64,000 nucleotides of DNA, from assembly GCA_009837885.1 (NCBI GenBank), contig VXSP01000016.1:1-64000 (forward strand), given 5' to 3'. The first letter of the stretch is position 1. The number at the start of each line of letters is the position of its first letter. The notes under the pieces are model-generated. The model had not been told where the DNA came from. It searched no databases and saw only the letters and a list, made by a program, of their open reading frames with translations. Positions 54,715 to 62,993 of this stretch are shown here, piece by piece. Source of the DNA: Holophagales bacterium (GTDB lineage Bacteria; Acidobacteriota; Thermoanaerobaculia; Multivoradales; Multivoraceae). A program made the position numbers and the translations under genes.

Positions 54715-55863
54715 TCAGCGATACGACTTGACCGGGGGCAGCCGGGCCCCCGTCTCGCCCGGCGGCTTCTCGCCGGCGACGACCGGGAGGCGCAGCGTGC
54801 CGATGCCGTCGATCGACGCCTCGACCACCTCGCCCGGCTTGAGGAAGCGGTCCTCCGGCCCGCGGGTCGCGGCCGCTCCGGCCGCCGTGCCGCCCGAGGT
54901 GCCGTTGTTGATCACGTCGCCCGGGTAGAGCGTGATGATCGACGAGCCGTACTCGATCAGCTCCCACAACGAGTGGATCATGTCGCCGGCCCGCGCCTCC
55001 TGGAGCAACGTGCCGTCGACGCTCAGGGTCTGGCGGAGGTTCTCCATCGGGTCGCCGTAGAACTCGCGCGGCACGATCCACGGACCCTGCGGGGCGAAGG
55101 TGTCGTGCCCCTTGCCGACGAACCAGTCGCTGCGGATGGGGTTGCCTCCCGGCGGCCGACCGCCGCGGTCGGAGACGTCGATGGAAACCATGTAGCCAAA
55201 GACGTGGTCCTGGGCGTCGGCGGCCGAGACGTACCTCGCCGTCCGCCCGATGACCGCGCCCAGCTCGACTTCCCAATCCGTGCGATCGCGACCGTAGGGG
55301 ATCACGATCTCGTCGCCACTGCCTATGACCGCGCCTCGGGACGGCTTGAGAAAGAGATACGGGACACCCCGGTTCTCGCGGCGCTGACGCCGGGCCGCGG
55401 CCCGCTCCTCCTCGGTTCCCGACTCGTTGACGTGACTGTAGAAGTTGACGGCGGCGTTCAGGATCTTCCCCGGATACATGATCGGCGGCCGGATCCGCAG
55501 CTCGTCGACCGGGTGGACGTAGCCGCGAGCCCCGCTGCCGAGGAGCTCGTTTCCGACGAGATGGTTCACGATCTCGTACAGCCGGTACTTGAGCCCGTAC
55601 TCGTAGCGCCCGATCAGCTCGAGCATGTCCTCCGGCATCGGCATCTTCGGATAGGCGGGATCCGCCTCGAGGCCCCGGTTCGCCTCCGCGATGTCGACCA
55701 CCAGGCTGTCCCGCAGGACGAGGCCGACCCGCGGCACGCCGTCGATGTCGAAGGTCCCGACCTTGAAGGGTTCGGCCGATTCCGTCGCCTGGCCGAAGGC
55801 AGCGGGCGCGCTCATCAGGGCGACAAGGAGACCGGCGAGCGGACACGAACGAAGTCCATGCAT
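54715..55863 (-). CDS. fumarylacetoacetate hydrolase (FAH)-family protein with signal peptide
   Basis: 382 residues from the ATG preceded by GAGGAG (8 nt); two ATGs further up lack such a site. Family motifs: KILNAAVNFYSHVNE, YLFLKPSRGAVIG, DWEVELGAVIGR (metal Glu/Glu), FGYMVSIDVSDRGG and a C-terminal VINNGTSGGTA. The N-terminus LAGLLVALMSAPAAFGQ is a clear signal peptide, which is unusual because FAH enzymes normally act in the cytoplasm. It would hydrolyse C-C bonds or decarboxylate/hydrate keto acids in the periplasm. Confidence 0.85.
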   Translation of the reverse strand: MHGLRSCPLAGLLVALMSAPAAFGQATESAEPFKVGTFDIDGVPRVGLVLRDSLVVDIAEANRGLEADPAYPKMPMPEDMLELIGRYEYGLKYRLYEIVNHLVGNELLGSGARGYVHPVDELRIRPPIMYPGKILNAAVNFYSHVNESGTEEERAAARRQRRENRGVPYLFLKPSRGAVIGSGDEIVIPYGRDRTDWEVELGAVIGRTARYVSAADAQDHVFGYMVSIDVSDRGGRPPGGNPIRSDWFVGKGHDTFAPQGPWIVPREFYGDPMENLRQTLSVDGTLLQEARAGDMIHSLWELIEYGSSIITLYPGDVINNGTSGGTAAGAAATRGPEDRFLKPGEVVEASIDGIGTLRLPVVAGEKPPGETGARLPPVKSYR

Positions 55864-55959
55864 GGTTCTACTCCTCATGAAACGCAACCGTCCTCACGAA
55901 GCGCGATCAGGGGCGCGTCTGTGCGATGGAGCGAAGAGTGTAGCTCCGGTCACCGCCCG

Positions 55960-56787
55960 TCAGGTTCCGGGCGATCGACCGGAGACCAGGATGGAGAACT
56001 GTCGATCCGGGTCGTTCTGGGGAACGGGCCGATAGCCGCCGGCGCTCTCGTCGGGCTCCATGCGACGAGCCCCGTCGGGGGCGAGCTGCACGATGTAGGC
56101 CTTGCGGACCTCGGACGTGAGATTCGGCCCGGTGGCATGCGGAGTGAGTGAGGAGAAGACGACGACGCTGCCCGCTCTGGCCGGCGCGGCGATCCCTTCG
56201 GCGTCTTCGTCCGCGCAGCAGTAGCCGAGGTCGGTGGTCCAGTGCTCGAGGGTGCCGTGGCGATGCAGTCCCGGAAGCACCCGGGGGCAGCCGTTGCTGG
56301 TGGTGGCGTCGTTCAGCGCGATCCAGCAGGTGAGATAGGCCTGCGGGTCGAGGTAGCCGTAGCCGTTGTCCTGGTGCCAGGGAAACGGGGCCGGAACGCT
56401 CGGCTTCTTGTAGACCGCCTGGTCCCAGTAGAGCCGGACGTCGGGGCCCACCAGGTCCCAGGCGAGATCGCGGAAGAGAGGCCCGGCACAGAAGTCGCGC
56501 AGGAAAGTCGAGCGCAGGACCAGGTGGACGGTGAAGGTGATCTCGTCGGCGCGATTGATGAAGCGACGCCCCTTCGGCAGCTCGCGCAGCGCCGCTTCGG
56601 TCCTGGCCTCCCAGGGGTCGATCTCGGCGATCAGGCGCTCGAGCGTGGTCGGCTCGACCGCGTCCTCCAGCACGAAGAAGCCCTGCTCGCTCCACTGGCG
56701 GGCCTGCGCGGAGGAGATGCGCCGGTAGGGGCCGCCTCTGGGCTTCCAGCGGAAGTCCCGGTTGAGCGGATGGAGCTTGGGCGTCAT
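55960..56787 (-). CDS. phytanoyl-CoA dioxygenase family (PhyH) oxygenase
   Basis: 275 residues from MTPKLHPLN; a 34-codon extension overlaps the promoter of the divergent ATPase gene and is unlikely. HxD in WHQDNGYGYLDPQAY, distal His in LTPHATGPNLTSE and Arg for 2-oxoglutarate in EVRKAY. Second PhyH of the window, only distantly similar to 50958-52130. Substrate unknown. Confidence 0.88.
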   Translation of the reverse strand: MTPKLHPLNRDFRWKPRGGPYRRISSAQARQWSEQGFFVLEDAVEPTTLERLIAEIDPWEARTEAALRELPKGRRFINRADEITFTVHLVLRSTFLRDFCAGPLFRDLAWDLVGPDVRLYWDQAVYKKPSVPAPFPWHQDNGYGYLDPQAYLTCWIALNDATTSNGCPRVLPGLHRHGTLEHWTTDLGYCCADEDAEGIAAPARAGSVVVFSSLTPHATGPNLTSEVRKAYIVQLAPDGARRMEPDESAGGYRPVPQNDPDRQFSILVSGRSPGT

Positions 56788-56852
56788 GCGTGATCGGCGA
56801 CCGACTGGTCCATTGGCTGTTCCCGGGAGCGTACTCCGAGATCGTCTTTGAC

Positions 56853-56896
56853 TATCGCCCGTCGCGTGGGCGATAATCGCCCACTTCATGGGCGAT
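56853..56896. promoter_or_regulatory. double inverted repeat over the ATPase start codon
   Basis: Two adjacent inverted repeats share the arm ATCGCCC: TATCGCCC-(7 nt)-GGGCGATA at 56853-56875 and ATCGCCC-(7 nt)-GGGCGAT at 56876-56896. The second one includes the ATG (56888) of the AAA_14 gene. It could be a repressor-binding site or an mRNA hairpin hiding the start. Confidence 0.65.
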
Positions 56897-58123
56897 CATC
56901 CTCATCTCCCGCGACTCGCGGCCCAACTCTTCCGGCGCGCTCTCGCGGCCTCTCCGGTCGTTGTCGTCATGGGCGCCCGCCAAACCGGCAAGAGCACCCT
57001 GGTGCAGATGGAACCGTTCGGAAAGGACCGTCTCTACCTGACGCTCGACGATCCAGCGGTTCAGGAACGCGCCAGTCTGGCGGTCGACGAACTGGTAGGA
57101 AGCGCGCCCCAGATCACCCTGGACGAGGTGCAACGCGCGCCGGATCTGTTGCTGGCGGTCAAACGGGCGGTCGACCGGGACCGTCCCAGGCGGCCTGGAC
57201 GGTTCATTCTCACGGGATCCGCGAACCTGCTCTTGATGCAACGAGTGGCGGAGAGCCTGGCAGGCCGCGCCACCTACGTCCAACTCTGGCCGCTGACCAG
57301 ACGCGAACGATCGGGACTGGCCGAGGCCGGCATCTGGTCCGATCTCTTGTCCACGCCGCGCACAGACTGGCTCGACCTCGTAGCCTCCCGGGAGGCGAGC
57401 CCCGCCGACTGGCGGCGCGAGGTCCGCGTCGGCGGCTACCCCACGCCAGCGGTCGAGCTTGCCGACCAGGACGCGCGTTCCCTCTGGTTCGACGGCTACG
57501 TGCAGACCTACCTGGAGAGAGACCTCCGCTCACTCGCCGCAATCGACAACCTGATCGACTTCCGGCGAGTGATGCGCGCGGCCAGCCTCCGGTCCGGCCA
57601 ACTCGTCAACCAGACGGAGATCAGCCGTGACACACAGGTGCCGCGTGTCACCGTACAGCGTTACCTGCAGCTGCTGGAGACGTCCTACCAACTGGTTCCG
57701 CTGCCGGCCTACTCGGTCAACCGAACCCGACGTCTGATCAAGACGGCGAAGGCTTACTGGAGCGACCCCGCCCTGGGCCGGTGGCTCGGCGCGGGCACGG
57801 AGACGACCGGCGCTCACTTCGAGAACCTGATCCTCTCCGACCTCCTCGCCTGGCGTGACGGCCAGAGCCCCAGGCCCGACGTGCTCTACTGGCGCACGAC
57901 CAGCGGCATGGAGGTCGACTTCGTCATCGAGGCTAACGACCGGCTGCTGGCGATTGAAGCCAAGACGACGACCAATCCCGGGCACGGGGACACGCAGGGC
58001 CTGCGGGTGTTCCGCGACGAGTACGGCGAACGCTGCGCCGGCGGTCTCCTGCTGCACGCCGGCGCCGTGACGCAGTGGATGGCGGAGGGGATCCTTGCCG
58101 TGCCCTGGTGGCGGGTGATGTAG
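56888..58123 (+). CDS. AAA_14/DUF4143 family ATPase
   Basis: 411 residues. Walker A GARQTGKSTL, Walker B ITLDEVQRAPD, sensor RFILTGSANLLLM; C-terminal DUF4143 part with the nuclease-like core GMEVDFVIEANDRLLAIEAKTT (written in part). A winged-helix-like segment is visible near NQTEISRDTQVPRVTVQRYL. Function of the family is poorly known; a link to mobile elements or DNA handling has been suggested by its nuclease-like C-domain. The start is embedded in an inverted repeat. Confidence 0.9.
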   Translation: MGDHPHLPRLAAQLFRRALAASPVVVVMGARQTGKSTLVQMEPFGKDRLYLTLDDPAVQERASLAVDELVGSAPQITLDEVQRAPDLLLAVKRAVDRDRPRRPGRFILTGSANLLLMQRVAESLAGRATYVQLWPLTRRERSGLAEAGIWSDLLSTPRTDWLDLVASREASPADWRREVRVGGYPTPAVELADQDARSLWFDGYVQTYLERDLRSLAAIDNLIDFRRVMRAASLRSGQLVNQTEISRDTQVPRVTVQRYLQLLETSYQLVPLPAYSVNRTRRLIKTAKAYWSDPALGRWLGAGTETTGAHFENLILSDLLAWRDGQSPRPDVLYWRTTSGMEVDFVIEANDRLLAIEAKTTTNPGHGDTQGLRVFRDEYGERCAGGLLLHAGAVTQWMAEGILAVPWWRVM

Positions 58124-58130
58124 CTCGGTC

Positions 58131-59900
58131 CTACCCCTGCTGCTCGATCCACCAGTCGATGTGCTCTTCCAGCACGACCATCGGCATGGCGCCGCTACCG
58201 ATCACGGCGGCGTGGAAGGCCTTGATGTCGAAGCGGTCACCGAGTGCTTCCTCCGCCTTCCGGCGCAGGCGGAGGATCTCCAGGTTGCCGATGCGATAGG
58301 CGAGTGCCTGGCCGTGGATGTCGGCCGAGTAGCGCAGGAGCTCCGTGGCGACCTCGACGTCGGAGTAGACGACGCGCGCGCTCATGTACTCGCGGGCGCG
58401 CTCCAGGTCCCAGCCGAAATGGTTCATGCCGGTATCGAGCACCAGGCGGCAGGAGATGAACATCTCCATGACCAGGCGGCCGTAGAGGTCGTACGCGTTC
58501 TCGTAGACGCCCATCTCCTTGCCGAGGTTGGCGGCGTACTCGGCCCAGCCCTCGGTGAAGGCGCCGTAGCCGATCGTCTCGCGGCGGAAGCGGGGCAGGT
58601 CCTCGCGCTCGTTGGCCAGCGCGAGCTGGAAGTGATGGCCAGGGATCAGCTCGTGGTAGATCAGCCCCTGGGCCGAGAACAGGGAGCGGTTCTCGAGGTC
58701 GGAACCGTTGTAGCGGTACTCGCCGCGCGGGTTGACGGAGGTCGGTAGCTGGTAGACGCCGAAGGTCATCGTCGCCTCCGACGTCGGGTCGAGGCGGCGG
58801 ACGCCGTAGGGCGCCTCCGGCAGCACGTCGAAGTAGTCGGCGATGTGGGGCTCGATCTTCTCGATGTAGCCCATGTAGCGCTCCTCGACCTCCTCGGGCG
58901 ACGCGGCGATGAAGCGCGGGTCGGCGCGGACCTGGTCGAGGAACTCCCTCATCGCGGTCTCTTGGGACGTGGCTTCGAAGCCGATCTCCTCGCGCAGCGC
59001 CGCCAGCTCCGCTTCGATCTGCGCGACCTGCTCCAGGCCGAGCTGGTGGATCTCCTCGGGCGTGAGGTCGGTCGTCGTGTTCGACCGCACCCGGTGGACG
59101 TAGAGCTCGCGGCCGCCGGGCACTTCCGACAACCCGACCTGTTCCGGCGCCGCCTCCAGGTAGTCGTCGCCGAGCTCGGCGACCAGGCGGACGAACTGCG
59201 CGTCGATGCCGGTCTCGACCGCCTCGCGGACCTGGTTCAGGAAGTCGTCGGACCCGTCGCCGGCGCGGTCGGCGGCCGGCACGAACAGCTCGTCGAGACG
59301 ACCCCGGTAGCCCTCGAACATCCCGACCACGGCCGGGACCTGGGCCTTCGGCAGATAGATGCCCCGCTCCTTCTGCCCGGCGACCTTGTCGGCGAGCTGC
59401 CCGATCCCCTGGGCGTACTCGTCGAGCAGATGGAAGTAGTGCGCGCGGTCCTCGTCGGTTCCGACCGGGGCGGCGCCGAGCACCTGGTGGAGGATGTTCA
59501 GGCTGAAGCCGCCGGCCGCGTAGGGCGTGATGTTGAAGTCCGCCCAGTAGTGCTTCGGCGCCTCGACCAGCATGCCGAGGTTCCAGCGCAGCAGCCGGAG
59601 CGAGATCCAGTCCTCGTGGTCGACCGCCTCCTCGTCGACGCCGTCCAGCCGGCCGAGCAGATCCTTGGCGAAGGAAGCGTCCGCCTCGGCGGCTTCGAGC
59701 GTCCAGTCCGGGAAGTCCTCCACCTTCTCCCCGCGCCGGAACTTGAGGTACGGGTCGCGGGCGGCGACGAAGTCCAGGTACTCGTCGCCGGCGGCGGCGA
59801 TGAGGTCCGCGTCGGCGGCGCCGTCGAGGGAGATCTCGACGCTGCAGGCGGCGAACAGGAGAAGGGCGACGACGGCGGCGAAGCGGGTCAGGTGACTCAT
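58131..59900 (-). CDS. DUF885 metallopeptidase-like lipoprotein
   Basis: 589 residues. Lipobox VALLLFAAC (Cys19) after a short n-region without the repeat. The zinc-site pattern of the family is HELIPGHH with the downstream Glu in FTEGWAEYA. A helical fold similar to M32 carboxypeptidases is expected. The ATG overlaps the RND pump stop (ATGA). The link to the metal pump is positional only. Confidence 0.9.
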   Translation of the reverse strand: MSHLTRFAAVVALLLFAACSVEISLDGAADADLIAAAGDEYLDFVAARDPYLKFRRGEKVEDFPDWTLEAAEADASFAKDLLGRLDGVDEEAVDHEDWISLRLLRWNLGMLVEAPKHYWADFNITPYAAGGFSLNILHQVLGAAPVGTDEDRAHYFHLLDEYAQGIGQLADKVAGQKERGIYLPKAQVPAVVGMFEGYRGRLDELFVPAADRAGDGSDDFLNQVREAVETGIDAQFVRLVAELGDDYLEAAPEQVGLSEVPGGRELYVHRVRSNTTTDLTPEEIHQLGLEQVAQIEAELAALREEIGFEATSQETAMREFLDQVRADPRFIAASPEEVEERYMGYIEKIEPHIADYFDVLPEAPYGVRRLDPTSEATMTFGVYQLPTSVNPRGEYRYNGSDLENRSLFSAQGLIYHELIPGHHFQLALANEREDLPRFRRETIGYGAFTEGWAEYAANLGKEMGVYENAYDLYGRLVMEMFISCRLVLDTGMNHFGWDLERAREYMSARVVYSDVEVATELLRYSADIHGQALAYRIGNLEILRLRRKAEEALGDRFDIKAFHAAVIGSGAMPMVVLEEHIDWWIEQQG

Positions 59901-62900
59901 GACTTCCTAGCGTAGAGCACCGGCACCACGACGAGGTTCAGGAACGTCGACGTCAACAGTCCGCCGAGGATCACCTGGGCCATCGGACTCAGGATCTCGT
60001 TGCCCGGCTCGCCCGCGCCCAGCACCAGCGGCACCAGCGCCAGCCCGGCCGTCAGCGCGGTCATCAGGATCGGCGCCATCCGTTCCTCCGAGCCCCGGCG
60101 CACGGCTTCCTGAAGCGGCAACCCTTCGCCGAGCAGCCGTCGGTAGTTGCTGACCAGGAGCACGCCGTTGCGGGTCGCGATTCCGAACAGGGTGACGAAG
60201 CCGACCACGGTCGCCAGCGACAGGACGCCGCCGCCCAGCGCCACCGCGACGACCCCTCCGACCAGGGCCAGCGGCACGTTGACGAGCATGGCCAGGGTGT
60301 CGCGGTGGCTGCCGAACTCCAGGTAGAGCAGGCCGTACATCCCGACCAGGATGAGCACGACCAGCAGGCCCATGGTGTAGACGCGCCGGCCCGCTTCCTC
60401 GAACTGCCCGCCGAAGGTCACCAGGTAGCCGGCCGGCAGGTCGACCTCGGCCTCGACCGCGGCCTGGGCCCGCTCGACCGTGCCGACGAGATCGGCGCCG
60501 GTGACGTTGGCGGTCACCATCGCCACCCGCTGCGCGTTCTCGCGCCGGATGAGGGACGGGCCGAGAGCGTGCCGCACGTCGGCGACCGCGCCCAGGCGGA
60601 CCAGATCCCCGGCCGGGGTCGAGACCGGCAGGGCCGCGACCCGGTCCGCTTCGGCCCGCAGGCCCGGCGGCAGCCGGACGGCGACGTCGGACGCCAGGCC
60701 CTCCTCCACGATCTCGCCGACGACGACGCCCTGAAACAGCGCCTCCACCGCCTCGCCGACGTCCGCGAGGCTCAAACCGTGCCGGGCCATCGCCGTGCGG
60801 TCGAAGTCGACGACCATCTGGGGCACCGGCGACTGCTCCTGGTTCGACAGGTCGACGATGCCGGTCACGGCCGCCAGGACCTGTTCGATCCGCGCGGCGA
60901 GCGTCCGCAGCACCGCCAGATCGGGTCCTTCGACCTTCACCGCCAGGTTGGTCCGGGAACCCGAGATCATGTGGTCGATCCGGTGGCTGATGGGCTGCCC
61001 GAAGGAGACGGTCACCGCCGGTATCCCGGCCACCGCACGGCGCATCCCGGCAACCAGTTCGTCCTTCGAGCGACCGTCTTCGAGCGGCGCCAGCACGACC
61101 TCCATCTCGGAGGCGTTGACCCCCTGGACGTGCTCGTCCTTCTCGGCGCGGCCCGTGCGCCGGCTGGTCGAGACGACCTCCGGGAAGGCGAGCAGCGCCT
61201 CCTCGACCCGGCTGCCCAGCCGATCGCTCTCGGCGAGCGGGATGCCCGGCGGACTGACCACCGAGACGGTGAGCGAGCCCTCGTTGAAGGCCGGCAGGAA
61301 GCTGCGGCCCAGCCCGGGCAGGAGCGCCGCCGCGACGACCACCAGCAGGGCCGCCGAAGACAGCACTGCCCAGCGATGCGCGAAGCACCAGTCGAGGGTC
61401 GGCGAGTAGGCCCACTGGAAGGCGCGCAGCAGCCACGGCGGGCGCGCCCTGAGCGCCCGCGCCCGGCCCAGGAACAGCACGGCGAGCACCGGCGTGACCG
61501 TCAGCGCCACCACCAGGGACGCGGCGAGCGCGGCGATGAACGCCATCCCGAGCGGCCGCAGCAAGCGACCCTCCAGCCCCGGCAGGAAGAAGATCGGCAC
61601 GAAGACCAGGACGACGATCAGGGTGGCCAGGAGGATCGGGCTCAGCACCTCCCGGGTGGCGGCCGCGACGACCTCTTCGGACGGGCGGCGCTCGCCCTCC
61701 GGCAGGCGGCTCTCGTCCCTCATCCGGCGGAAGATGTTCTCGATCGCGATGATCGCGTCGTCCACCAGCAGCCCGATGGCGATCGACAGGCCGCCGAGCG
61801 TCATCGTGTCGATCTGCAGCCCGAAGGCCGCGATCACCAGGATCCCGGTGACCAGCGAGAGCGGGATCGCGAAGGCCGAGATGAACGTGGTGCGGACGCT
61901 CCCCAGAAAGAGCGCCAGGATGACGATGACGAGGATCGCCCCGTCCCGCAGCGCCTCGGCGACGTTGCCGATCGCCACCTGGATGAAGTCGGCCTGGCGG
62001 AAGTTCTCGCTTTCGAGCACAACGCCCCGCGGCAGCACCGGCTGCAGCCGGGCGAGCGTGTCATCGATGGCGCGGGTCAGATCCAGCGTGTTCGCGCCCG
62101 GCTGCTTCTGCACGGACAGGATGACCGCCGGACGGTTGCGATAGGAGCCGGTGCCGCGCGCCGGCGCCGGCCCCCACTCGACGCTTGCCACGTCGCCGAC
62201 CCGTAGCGGGATCCCGCCGTCGACGCGCACGACGGCAGCGGCCACCTCGTCCGGAGTGCGTGCCCGGCTGCGCACGCGGACGATGTGCTCCTCGCCGGCC
62301 TCCACATGAAAGCCCGCGGCCAGGCTGCGGCTGGACTTCGCGACGGCGTCGACGACGTCGGCGAGCGGGAGACCGTTCTGGGCCAGGGCGGTCGGCCGCA
62401 CCGTGACCTGAAGTTGCCGCCGTTCGCCGCCGATGGGGACCACCTGGGATACGCCCGGGATCGACAGGAGGTTGCGGCGGACGACCGTTTCGGCGACGCG
62501 GCGCAACTCCATGGCGCTCACGCCGCCTTCCTCCACCGGCGCCGCGGTCATCGCGATGAACGTGATCTCGCCCATGATCGAGGAGATCGGCCCCAGTTCC
62601 GGCCTCTCGGCCTGGGCCGGGAGATCGACGCGCTGCAGCCGCTCACTGACGACCTGGCGGGCGCGGTAGATGTCGGTCCCCCAGTCGAACTCGACCCAGG
62701 CGACGGAGATCCCGTCGGCGGAGATCGAACGCAGCCGGCGGACGCCCGGCGATCCGTTGATCGCGGACTCCACCGCGTAGGTCACCAGCAGCTCGACCTC
62801 CTCCGCGGCCATCCCCGGGGCCTCCGTGATCACGGTGACGGTGGGCGCCGAGAGGTCGGGGAAGATGTCGACCGGCAGGTTCAGGATCCAGGCCGCACCG

Positions 62901-62983
62901 ACCACCGTGAGGAGAGCTGCCCCCGCGACCACCAGCAGGCGGTGGCGCAGGGAGAACCGAAGCAGTCGCTCGAGGGGTCCCAC
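59897..62983 (-). CDS. CzcA/CusA-type RND efflux pump
   Basis: 1028-residue inner-membrane transporter with two six-TM halves. N-terminal LPVDIFPDLSAPTVTVITEA and EFDWGTDIYRARQVVSERL are typical of the heavy-metal (HME) RND group. The TM4 charge relay reads GLLVDDAIIAIENIFRR. Works with the adaptor upstream and an outer-membrane channel not seen here. Substrate likely a metal cation, supported by the HGHVH end of the adaptor, though a related organic-substrate pump cannot be excluded. Confidence 0.92.
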   Translation of the reverse strand: MGPLERLLRFSLRHRLLVVAGAALLTVVGAAWILNLPVDIFPDLSAPTVTVITEAPGMAAEEVELLVTYAVESAINGSPGVRRLRSISADGISVAWVEFDWGTDIYRARQVVSERLQRVDLPAQAERPELGPISSIMGEITFIAMTAAPVEEGGVSAMELRRVAETVVRRNLLSIPGVSQVVPIGGERRQLQVTVRPTALAQNGLPLADVVDAVAKSSRSLAAGFHVEAGEEHIVRVRSRARTPDEVAAAVVRVDGGIPLRVGDVASVEWGPAPARGTGSYRNRPAVILSVQKQPGANTLDLTRAIDDTLARLQPVLPRGVVLESENFRQADFIQVAIGNVAEALRDGAILVIVILALFLGSVRTTFISAFAIPLSLVTGILVIAAFGLQIDTMTLGGLSIAIGLLVDDAIIAIENIFRRMRDESRLPEGERRPSEEVVAAATREVLSPILLATLIVVLVFVPIFFLPGLEGRLLRPLGMAFIAALAASLVVALTVTPVLAVLFLGRARALRARPPWLLRAFQWAYSPTLDWCFAHRWAVLSSAALLVVVAAALLPGLGRSFLPAFNEGSLTVSVVSPPGIPLAESDRLGSRVEEALLAFPEVVSTSRRTGRAEKDEHVQGVNASEMEVVLAPLEDGRSKDELVAGMRRAVAGIPAVTVSFGQPISHRIDHMISGSRTNLAVKVEGPDLAVLRTLAARIEQVLAAVTGIVDLSNQEQSPVPQMVVDFDRTAMARHGLSLADVGEAVEALFQGVVVGEIVEEGLASDVAVRLPPGLRAEADRVAALPVSTPAGDLVRLGAVADVRHALGPSLIRRENAQRVAMVTANVTGADLVGTVERAQAAVEAEVDLPAGYLVTFGGQFEEAGRRVYTMGLLVVLILVGMYGLLYLEFGSHRDTLAMLVNVPLALVGGVVAVALGGGVLSLATVVGFVTLFGIATRNGVLLVSNYRRLLGEGLPLQEAVRRGSEERMAPILMTALTAGLALVPLVLGAGEPGNEILSPMAQVILGGLLTSTFLNLVVVPVLYARKS

Positions 62984-62993
62984 TCCGGCGCCT

